64,000 nt of DNA from positions 1,860,001 to 1,924,000 of the forward strand of contig NZ_JAAZUH010000001.1 in assembly GCF_013185915.1 (NCBI RefSeq), in the 5' to 3' direction. How positions within the stretch are numbered: the stretch's first letter is position 1; each line of letters starts with the position of its first letter. This DNA is from Stenotrophomonas bentonitica (GTDB lineage: Bacteria > Pseudomonadota > Gammaproteobacteria > Xanthomonadales > Xanthomonadaceae). Below, one piece after another: positions 53,558 to 60,342 of this stretch. The notes under the pieces were generated by a model. The model had not been told where the DNA came from, did no database searches, and worked only from the letters and a program-made list of their open reading frames with translations. The position numbers and the translations under genes are program-made.

Positions 53558-54407
53558 CGGCAGTGTCCTCGGCGGCCAGCTTGATCGGCAGCGTGACATG
53601 GAACTCCGAGCCTACGCCCAGCTCGCTGGTCACGCCCACCGTGCCCCCCAGCAGCTCGGCAAAGCGCTTGCACAGCGACAGGCCCAGACCGGTACCGCGC
53701 AGGCGCTTCTGCAGCGGCGAGTCGACCTGCACGAAATCCTCGAACAAGGTGGGCAACAGGTCCTGCGGAATGCCGATACCGGTATCGCGAACGCTGAAGC
53801 ACAGCGAGTGCGCGTCGACCAGCTTCGCCGACACGATCACCTGCCCGTTGGGCGTGAACTTGAGCGCATTCGAAATGAAATTGCGCAGGATCTGCGCCAG
53901 CTTCTTGTCGTCGGTGTACAGCATCGGCAGTGCGGGCGGATCTTCGAATACCAGATCCACCTGGTTGCCTTCGATCAGTGGCCGGAACATGCCGCGCAAT
54001 GCCGAGAACAGGTCCATCAGCTCGAACCATGCCGGCGAAATGGTGATCCGCCCCGCCTCGATCTTGGCCAGGTCCAGCAGGTCGTCGACCATCTCGCGCA
54101 GTTCGCCGGCCGAGCCGCTGATGAAGCGCACCTGGCGGCGCTGCTCGTCTGTCAGCGGGCCGTCCATGCCGTCTTCCAGCAGCCGGGTCATGCTCAGGAT
54201 CGAGCCCAGTGGCGTGCGGAACTCATGGCTCATGTAGGACAGGAACCGGCTCTTCAGCTCGGACACTTCGCGCAGCTGCTCGGCCTGCTGGTCCAGTTCG
54301 GCATACAGGGCGAGCACGCCCTGGTTGGTTTCTTCCAGTTCGGCGCGCAGGGCGTCGGCCTCGGCACGCAGCTGGCTGAGTTCCACTTCCGTCGAAGGCG
54401 CGTTCAA
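53544..54407 (-). CDS. Soluble sensor-less histidine kinase
   Basis: 287 residues. A coiled-coil N-terminus (about 5-55, heptad-like LRAEADALRAELEETNQGVLA) leads directly into HisKA (YMSHEFRTPLGSIL, His near residue 61) and a full HATPase (GTGLGLSLCKRF). There is no sensor domain or membrane helix, so the coiled coil probably receives the signal from a protein partner. By analogy with RsbT acting on RsbU, the RsbT-like protein of the same operon is the prime candidate. It overlaps its neighbours by 4 and 14 nt. Confidence 0.9.
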   Translation of the reverse strand: MNAPSTEVELSQLRAEADALRAELEETNQGVLALYAELDQQAEQLREVSELKSRFLSYMSHEFRTPLGSILSMTRLLEDGMDGPLTDEQRRQVRFISGSAGELREMVDDLLDLAKIEAGRITISPAWFELMDLFSALRGMFRPLIEGNQVDLVFEDPPALPMLYTDDKKLAQILRNFISNALKFTPNGQVIVSAKLVDAHSLCFSVRDTGIGIPQDLLPTLFEDFVQVDSPLQKRLRGTGLGLSLCKRFAELLGGTVGVTSELGVGSEFHVTLPIKLAAEDTADANA

Positions 54408-55420
54408 TGCAGGTCTCCAAGCCGCAGGGCGATGATGCCGGTATCGTCGCGGCCCCGATCGAAGTCGCGCTGCAGCACCGCCACGACCAGGGCCGGGTGG
54501 CGGTGCAGCAAGCCGGGGTAGTCGCGCAGGTTCCAGCGGGCCTGCAGTCCATCACTGTGCATGAGCAACAGCGTGCCTGCGGGCGCGTGAAAGTGGAATG
54601 GTTGCGCCTTGCGGAACTGCACGCCGACGATGCCCGGGTGCGAGGCCATGCCGCGGGTCGCGGTCGGCTCGTGCAGGGCGGCGGCGATGTTGCCGATACC
54701 GGCAAACTGCACAGCGCCAGTAGCCACCTCCACGCTGGCCACGGCCACGGCGCCGCCGCGCGTACCGGACATGCCCGCATGCATGGCAGCGATCACTTCT
54801 ACCGGTGCGGCATTGCCACGCTGGGCGGCGGCGGCCACGCCGGCCTGGGCGGCATCTGAGGCCGACAGGCCGTGGCCAAGGCCGTCGACCAGGGTCACGC
54901 CCACCGACTGCGCATCCGCGCGCAGGTGCCAGGCGTCGCCGCAGGCCAGCTCATGCCGCATCGCCAGGCGCAGCGCGCCGTACGGAAGGTCCACGTCGCG
55001 CTGCGCGCGGCTGGCGTAGATGCGCGCCACCACCACGCTGCCCTTGTCGTCCGACCAGGCGTCAAGAACGGTGGCCTGGCGCTTGATCGCCCCGAGGCCC
55101 TGGCCCTGCGTGCCGCCGGTGGAGTAGCCGTCCGGCAGCGACTGGGCCAGCGAGAAGCCGGGACCTGCATCGAGCGTATGCAGCTCCACCCCGTCGCCCC
55201 CGCGACCGCACACCACCGACAGGTACATGCGGCCGCCGCGCGCGTGCTTGATCAGGTTGGTGGCCAGCTCGGTGGCGGCAAGCGCCACGCGGCCGGCGTC
55301 GACCTCGTCGAACCCGATGGCGTCAGCCAGCGACTGGGCGGTGCGGCGCGCCTGCCCCACCTGCGAGACTTCCTCCACCACCACGACCTCGGTGACGCGA
55401 CCGGAGAAGTTCAGATCCAT
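54404..55420 (-). CDS. RsbT-like ATPase fused to an RsbX/SpoIIE-type PP2C phosphatase
   Basis: 338 residues. The N-terminal HATPase_c_2 domain (1-135; N-box AATELATNLIKHA, G-box GTQGQGLGAI) resembles anti-sigma/RsbT kinases. The C-terminal PP2C domain (about 150-338) has metal-binding LVDGLGHG and MHSDGLQARW, as in RsbX, which dephosphorylates stressosome STAS proteins and resets the system. The ATG overlaps the stop of the RsbT gene by 10 nt. A combined kinase-phosphatase in one chain differs from Bacillus RsbX, which is phosphatase only. Confidence 0.9.
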   Translation of the reverse strand: MDLNFSGRVTEVVVVEEVSQVGQARRTAQSLADAIGFDEVDAGRVALAATELATNLIKHARGGRMYLSVVCGRGGDGVELHTLDAGPGFSLAQSLPDGYSTGGTQGQGLGAIKRQATVLDAWSDDKGSVVVARIYASRAQRDVDLPYGALRLAMRHELACGDAWHLRADAQSVGVTLVDGLGHGLSASDAAQAGVAAAAQRGNAAPVEVIAAMHAGMSGTRGGAVAVASVEVATGAVQFAGIGNIAAALHEPTATRGMASHPGIVGVQFRKAQPFHFHAPAGTLLLMHSDGLQARWNLRDYPGLLHRHPALVVAVLQRDFDRGRDDTGIIALRLGDLH

Positions 55421-55812
55421 TTGGTGATGGCAATGCGCGTGCCCTTGCCCGGCGCACTGTCCAGTTCGAACACGTCCACCAGACGGCGCGAGCCGGACAG
55501 GCCCAGGCCCATGCCGCTGCCCGACGACCAGCCATCGGTGAGTGCCTGGGCGATATCGGGAATGCCCGGTCCGTTGTCCGAGAACACCAGCTTGAGGCCG
55601 CGGCGCAGGCCTGACTCGTCGATCGACCAGTCCATGCTGCCGCCACCGCCGTAGATCACGGCGTTGCGGGCCAGCTCGCTGGCCGCGGTGACCAGCTTGG
55701 TCTGGTTGATCAGGCTCATCTTGTTTGCAACCGCAAACTGGCGAACCGCCTGGCGGGCCAGCACCACGTCCTGTTCGACGCGGATCGGCAAGGATCCACT
55801 GGTGCCGCTCAT
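55411..55812 (-). CDS. rsbT: RsbT-like serine/threonine kinase
   Basis: 133 residues, a single HATPase_c_2 domain: N-box LVTAASELARNAVIYGG, DNGPGIPD and GLGLSGSRRLVD boxes. In stressosomes RsbT is held by RsbR/RsbS, phosphorylates their STAS domains on stress, and leaves to activate a downstream protein. Start and stop overlap the flanking genes by 4 and 10 nt. Confidence 0.9.
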   Translation of the reverse strand: MSGTSGSLPIRVEQDVVLARQAVRQFAVANKMSLINQTKLVTAASELARNAVIYGGGGSMDWSIDESGLRRGLKLVFSDNGPGIPDIAQALTDGWSSGSGMGLGLSGSRRLVDVFELDSAPGKGTRIAITKWI

Positions 55813-56174
55813 GAAGCGTCTTCGGTGGTCTGCCGCAGCAGTGCCATGCCGCGCTCGACATTGAGCGCTGTACGCACGCCGTCGAGCGTCAGGCCCAGCT
55901 CCACCAGCGTGATCGCCACCGCCGGCTGCATGCCCACCACGACCGTGGAGGCATCCATGACCTTGGCCATCGCGGAGATGTTGGCAATCATGCGGCCAAT
56001 GAACGAATCGACGATATCCAGCGCAGAGATGTCGATCAGCACGCCGTGGGCGGATTCGCGCTGGATGCGCTCGCTCAGATCGTCCTGCAGGGTCAACGCC
56101 AGCTGGTCATGCATGTCCACCTGGATGGTGACCAGCAGCAGCTTTCCCATCTGCAGGATAGGGATACGGTCCAT
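55809..56174 (-). CDS. rsbS: RsbS-like STAS protein
   Basis: 121 residues, one STAS domain closely resembling Bacillus RsbS over its full length (IPILQMGKLLLVTIQVDMHD; VGMQPAVAITLVELGLTL). The phosphorylatable serine is conserved: Ser57 in DIVDSFIGR, equivalent to Ser59 of B. subtilis RsbS. It forms the stressosome core with RsbR. It starts one base after the rsbR stop. Confidence 0.92.
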   Translation of the reverse strand: MDRIPILQMGKLLLVTIQVDMHDQLALTLQDDLSERIQRESAHGVLIDISALDIVDSFIGRMIANISAMAKVMDASTVVVGMQPAVAITLVELGLTLDGVRTALNVERGMALLRQTTEDAS

Positions 56175-56175
56175 T

Positions 56176-57030
56176 TCAGTGGGCCGCCTTGGTGACCACC
56201 TGCCCGGTGCGCTTGAGCGCCAGCGCCAACGCGTCGGCCAGGTTGGCCTTGGTGACGATGCCCTGCAGGTCCAGGCCCAGGTGCACGATGGTCTGCGCGA
56301 TCTGCGGACGGATACCGCTGATGATCGCGTCGGCGCCCATCAGGCGGATCGCAGTGACGGTCTTGAGCAGGTGCTGGGCGACCAGGGTGTCCACGGTGGG
56401 CACGCCGGTGATGTCGATGATGGCGATTTCAGAGCCGGTCTCGACGATCCGCTGCAGCAGCGACTCCATCACCACCTGGGTGCGCTGGGAATCGAGCGTG
56501 CCGATCATCGGCAGCGCAAGGACGCCTTCCCACAACTTCACCACCGGGGTGGATAGTTCCAGCATTTCTTCCTGCTGGCGCTGGATCACTTCCTCGCGGG
56601 TCTTCTGGAACGCCTTCACGCTGTGCAGGCCGAGGTCGTCAATCAGCTCCGAGACCGCCCAGAGCTGCTCGCCGAGGACCCCGGCGTCTTCGGCAAAGCT
56701 GTTCTGGAGCAGTTCGAAGACGGGCCGCTTCAAGGAGAAGAGGAAGCTGGCCGTTTCCGAAGAGCTGAAGCCTTTCAACACGCGATCGCGCGACAACTGC
56801 TCCAGAAAGTGACGGATCTCCTGCCACTCCTTTCCGCCCACGCCACCGGCGCTGGAGGTGGACAACGCAGCCTGGAACAGGCGCCAGAATTCCCGGGTCT
56901 GGCTCTCAAGCTCGCGGGCGCCGATCCGGCCATCCTGGGTTTGGGCGGCCAGCTGCCCGGCCCACTGTGCCAGGACCGCTTCCTGATGTCCGCGAAGGAG
57001 GTCGATGGTGCGTTGCTGCAATGCCGCCAT
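56176..57030 (-). CDS. rsbR: RsbR-like stressosome sensor
   Basis: 284 residues. A helical N-terminal sensor domain (1-150, RsbR_N/globin-like in outline), a short linker helix (150-162) and a C-terminal STAS domain (163-280; IDITGVPTVDTLVAQHLLKT). Thr215 of VDT matches the RsbR phosphosite homologous to RsbS Ser57; Ser181 lies at the spacing of the second site. The N-domain varies among RsbR paralogues and sets the signal; whether it binds heme or another ligand cannot be told here. Only one RsbR is encoded in the operon, while Bacillus has several. AGGAA precedes the ATG. Confidence 0.92.
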   Translation of the reverse strand: MAALQQRTIDLLRGHQEAVLAQWAGQLAAQTQDGRIGARELESQTREFWRLFQAALSTSSAGGVGGKEWQEIRHFLEQLSRDRVLKGFSSSETASFLFSLKRPVFELLQNSFAEDAGVLGEQLWAVSELIDDLGLHSVKAFQKTREEVIQRQQEEMLELSTPVVKLWEGVLALPMIGTLDSQRTQVVMESLLQRIVETGSEIAIIDITGVPTVDTLVAQHLLKTVTAIRLMGADAIISGIRPQIAQTIVHLGLDLQGIVTKANLADALALALKRTGQVVTKAAH

Positions 57031-57060
57031 GGGGGGTAGTTCCTCGAGGGAAAGTGAGAA

Positions 57061-57088
57061 AGCCCCGACGCGAAGGCGCGTCAGGGCT
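57061..57088 (-). terminator. Hairpin between the glycosyltransferase and rsbR genes
   Basis: AGCCCCGACGCG pairs with CGCGTCAGGGCT (12 bp, one mismatch, 4-nt loop), followed on the minus strand by TTTCTCACTTT. It can end the transcript of the upstream four-gene operon. If the rsbR promoter is in the remaining 107 nt before it, it would act as a leader attenuator instead. Confidence 0.5.
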
Positions 57089-57195
57089 CGAGTTCGCCCG
57101 AGCTTAAATGAATTCAGGTAGAGGCACCATCAAGAACACCGGGAATGCGTGAAGGGTTACTGCACGAGACTGACTGATTCAGCTATTCCGGGGTC

Positions 57196-57891
57196 TCACT
57201 CCGGCGCTATCCCTAGTGGCAGCAGGCCCGCGCCGATCACCTCACGTTCCAAAGCGCGCAGGAAACTGCTGAATCCCTGCTCGGCACGGGCGGTCCGCCG
57301 CGCACTGGTGGCCACTGCGGGCCGGGCGAGCCAGGCAATGCGTGCACCGCTGCGAGCGATTGCATCCACCAGCGCTACGTCTTCGCCGGTGTGCAGGTCC
57401 GGGAAACCACCCGCCGCTACATAGGCGGCGGCACTCATGCCGAGGTTGGCGCCGTGGATATGCCGATGCCCGTCCCTCGCCGCTTCCCGTTCGGCAAACG
57501 CGCTGCGCACCCGTTCCGGGTAGTCCAGCCAGTCCGCGACGCCGACTACCCCGCAGAACGCGTCCGCACCGCAGGTGACCTGCCTGGACAGCCAGTCTGC
57601 TGGCACCACGGTGTCGGCGTCGGTGCTGGCGATCCAGCGCGCACCGCGCGCCAGCGCGAAGGTAGCCGCCGCCGCACGGGCACTCCCTACGCAGCGGGCT
57701 TCGACCGCTACCGTCGCCACGCCGTGCTCCAGGCAGACCGCCGCAGTGCCATCACGGCAGTCGTCCAACGCCACCACGACGACGACCTCTTCTCCCTTCA
57801 GACGTGGATCGGCCGCCGCAGCGGCGATCGATGACAGGCAATGGCCAATGGCCAGTGCTTCGTCATGGGCGGGCACGATCACCCCGATCAT
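57196..57891 (-). CDS. Family 2 glycosyltransferase
   Basis: 231 residues. GT2/GT-A fold: VIVPAHDEALAIGHCL at the start, a DxD-like STDADTVVP near residue 105, and the acceptor region HTGEDVALVDAIARSG. No membrane helix, so it is soluble and not a processive synthase. The ATG overlaps the methyltransferase stop (ATGA). As the last gene of a tightly coupled four-gene unit, it probably glycosylates the same small molecule the others modify. Confidence 0.87.
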   Translation of the reverse strand: MIGVIVPAHDEALAIGHCLSSIAAAAADPRLKGEEVVVVVALDDCRDGTAAVCLEHGVATVAVEARCVGSARAAAATFALARGARWIASTDADTVVPADWLSRQVTCGADAFCGVVGVADWLDYPERVRSAFAEREAARDGHRHIHGANLGMSAAAYVAAGGFPDLHTGEDVALVDAIARSGARIAWLARPAVATSARRTARAEQGFSSFLRALEREVIGAGLLPLGIAPE

Positions 57892-58475
57892 CGCAGGCCT
57901 TCCGACTGCGCCACGCTCGCCAGCCCGGTGCCCCAGCCCTGCATCAGCAGATCGGCATCCTGGTAGCAGAACGCTTCCTCCAGCCCTCGCGCAAATGCGC
58001 GGTGGACCTGCACGGCCGAGCTGCGTGCTTCGTTGAAGGGATGCAGCCAATGGCAGGCCAGCAGCAGACCGTCGTCGGTGAGGTTGCCGCGGAGTTTCGC
58101 CGCCATCTCCACCACCGCCTGCGGCGGCAGGTAGTAGCCCACCTCGCTCACCACGATCAGATCGAAGCGGCCTTCCGGCCACTCCTCCGGGTGACGGGCC
58201 TGCGCAAGGCGTACGTTGGGTCGGTCGCAAGTGCTCGCCGCCGCTTCGACCAGCGTCGCCGCGTTGAGATCGGTGGCCAGGAGTGCGTCGCAACGCCCGG
58301 CCAGCTCGGCGGTAAGCACGCCGTTGGAACAGCCAAGTTCCCACGCATTGCGATACCGATGCCGGGGCAGGCAGGCGAGGGTCAGCGCGCGTTTGCGCGC
58401 CTCGTACCAGCGATTGCGGTACTGGAACGGGTCCGGTTCCTGGTAGATCTGCTCGAAGTATTCGGCAACGCTCAT
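57888..58475 (-). CDS. Class I SAM-dependent methyltransferase (NodS-like)
   Basis: 195 residues. A Rossmann methyltransferase with motif I AWELGCSNGVLTAELA (about 44-59), acidic loop ATDLNAATL and post-motif DLIVVSEVGYYL. The size and N-terminus (YFEQIYQEPDPFQYRNRWYE) recall NodS N-methyltransferases, which act on a deacetylated amino sugar; that is notable because a PIG-L deacetylase is encoded just upstream. The start overlaps the deacetylase stop (ATGA). Confidence 0.87.
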   Translation of the reverse strand: MSVAEYFEQIYQEPDPFQYRNRWYEARKRALTLACLPRHRYRNAWELGCSNGVLTAELAGRCDALLATDLNAATLVEAAASTCDRPNVRLAQARHPEEWPEGRFDLIVVSEVGYYLPPQAVVEMAAKLRGNLTDDGLLLACHWLHPFNEARSSAVQVHRAFARGLEEAFCYQDADLLMQGWGTGLASVAQSEGLR

Positions 58476-59230
58476 CCGATCAGTACCTCGTAGGGGCGGC
58501 GGAAACGCGCCAGGACGTGTTCGGGCAGGATCGGCTCGCACTCCAGGTCGCCCACCGTGCCGGTCTGCGTGGCGAAAGCCGCCATCGCGCGTTGCTTGCG
58601 CGCCTGTGAATCGGCGCACAGGGAAATGCGCTGCGCGCTGGGCCAGGGCGCTGCTGCGGGCGCAGGGTCCAGCCAGTGCCAAGCCCACACCGGGTACTGC
58701 AGCGCACGCGCGCCGCAACTGCCCGCCGCTGCCAGCGCCGCCCGTCCCACCGCTTCATGGTCCGGATGCGCATCGCGCACCCATGGCGCTACCACCACAT
58801 CACCCGGCAGCAAGCGACCCGCCAGATGCGCGGCGAGGTCGGGTTCGTGCAGTGCAACCGTGCCATCGGGAATGCCGAGCGCGCTGACATGGGTTGCGTC
58901 CATGCCCAGCGCCTGCATCGCGCTGGCCAATTCGCGGCGGCGGGCATCGCGCAGCCGGGCCTGCGTCCAGCGCGGGTGGTCCGGATAGCAGGCCTCGCCG
59001 TCGGTCACCGACACCACCAGCACATGGCATCCCTCAGCCAGTGCCGCCTGCATCAACCCACCGCAGGCCAGAACCTCATCGTCAGGGTGTGGTGACACCA
59101 CGATCAACCGCCGCGCTCCAAGCAGCACCGTATCGGCCTGCACCGACGGCAGTGCCTTCAGCCAGGCGCAGGTTTCCCAGTCGGACTCGGGTGTGCCCCG
59201 TCCCTCGATACGCGTCGCTACAGCGTCCAC
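58472..59230 (-). CDS. PIG-L family deacetylase
   Basis: 252 residues. The zinc motif SPHPDDEVLACGG (His48, Asp51) and the later RDAHPDHEAVG are those of LmbE/PIG-L enzymes, which remove acetyl groups from GlcNAc-linked substrates. The GTG at 59230 has an AGGAGGA site 4 nt upstream and overlaps the end of the acyl-CoA dehydrogenase-like gene by 13 nt, so the two are translationally coupled. Confidence 0.88.
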   Translation of the reverse strand: MDAVATRIEGRGTPESDWETCAWLKALPSVQADTVLLGARRLIVVSPHPDDEVLACGGLMQAALAEGCHVLVVSVTDGEACYPDHPRWTQARLRDARRRELASAMQALGMDATHVSALGIPDGTVALHEPDLAAHLAGRLLPGDVVVAPWVRDAHPDHEAVGRAALAAAGSCGARALQYPVWAWHWLDPAPAAAPWPSAQRISLCADSQARKQRAMAAFATQTGTVGDLECEPILPEHVLARFRRPYEVLIG

Positions 59231-60180
59231 GGTTCCTCCTGGCGCTGCACCGCCCTGCCCAGCTCGGCCCAATCGCGATCCGCATGGCTCTGGCGGATGA
59301 ACACCGTGAGGTCGGCCCAACGCTGGGCGTGGTCCGGATCCAGGCACATCGGCGCCGGTCCCAAGGCGCGACCGACAACGTCCAGCACCTGGGTGCAGGT
59401 CCGCTCGACCACGCTGCGCACGCGGATGACGTCTGGCTGGTGCGGCCGGGCAGGCATCGCATCGATCCACGCGGCAAGCTCACGCAGCAGCGCGGCAGAA
59501 GACTGCAGTGCCATGTCGATCTGCCCGAGCAGTGCCGCCGTCTGTGCATCGCCCTCGACCCGCGGCGAGCGCTGCAGCGGCGACGCCAGGGCTACTGCAG
59601 CGCCATACCAGCATGCGGCGATCCCGGCGCCGCCATGCCAGAAGCCCGGCCGCGCCAGGTACGCACCCTGCGCACCGACCGGTTCGGCATGCACGTGGTC
59701 GAACTGCACGGTGCCACTGGGAATCCCGCCCATGCCGGTGGCATGCCAGCTCTGCGGCTGCAGCAGTACGCCCGGCGCGTCGGTACGGATGCACACCAGC
59801 CGGGAACCCTCGCCGTGGCGCGCGGTCACGAGTGCGACATCCACCAGACCCGCACCCGAGCACCACGGTTTGCTGCCCATGACCGTACCGGTGTCCTCAT
59901 CGAAACGAAGCGTTGCCTGCGGTCCCTCTGCGGCCCACACCGCCGCCAGCGTGCCGTCGCCCAGCAACGAGGCATCCAGGTCCGCCAGGATTGCCTGTGC
60001 GTCGTAATGCGCTTCCAGCACCTTGGCAATACACAGGTCGCGCCCGGCCAACGCGGCCAGCAATCTCCAGCGCTCCAGCGTGTGGCCGCGGCCGGGCAGC
60101 GGCAGCGAAGGCTGGCGGGTCAATACCTCCCGCGCAGCGGCTTCAAGCGCGGGGGCAGCGTGGTCGGAGAGCCTGTCCAT
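59218..60180 (-). CDS. Acyl-CoA dehydrogenase-like flavoprotein
   Basis: 320 residues, shorter than the usual 380-400. The middle beta domain is recognisable (GSKPWCSGAGLVDVALVTAR; MGGIPSGTVQFDHV) and the C-terminal helical bundle is present but reduced. The N-terminal helical domain looks short. The catalytic glutamate cannot be placed with confidence, so it may act as an oxidase or N-hydroxylase-type relative rather than in beta-oxidation. First gene of the operon, divergent from the bacteriophytochrome gene across 162 nt. Confidence 0.78.
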   Translation of the reverse strand: MDRLSDHAAPALEAAAREVLTRQPSLPLPGRGHTLERWRLLAALAGRDLCIAKVLEAHYDAQAILADLDASLLGDGTLAAVWAAEGPQATLRFDEDTGTVMGSKPWCSGAGLVDVALVTARHGEGSRLVCIRTDAPGVLLQPQSWHATGMGGIPSGTVQFDHVHAEPVGAQGAYLARPGFWHGGAGIAACWYGAAVALASPLQRSPRVEGDAQTAALLGQIDMALQSSAALLRELAAWIDAMPARPHQPDVIRVRSVVERTCTQVLDVVGRALGPAPMCLDPDHAQRWADLTVFIRQSHADRDWAELGRAVQRQEEPWTL

Positions 60181-60342
60181 GCCCAAGGGATACCCTCCCC
60201 TGCGTCTCGGGTCGGTGACCGGTGTGTGTGGGTGTCGTGCAATCGGTACGGACGCTGCCCTCACCCTCACAGGGTTGAAGCCGCCGATATGAGAAGCTAA
60301 GGGGTGGCTTCTTGATTACGGTACCCGGCGGGGGTTGAACGA

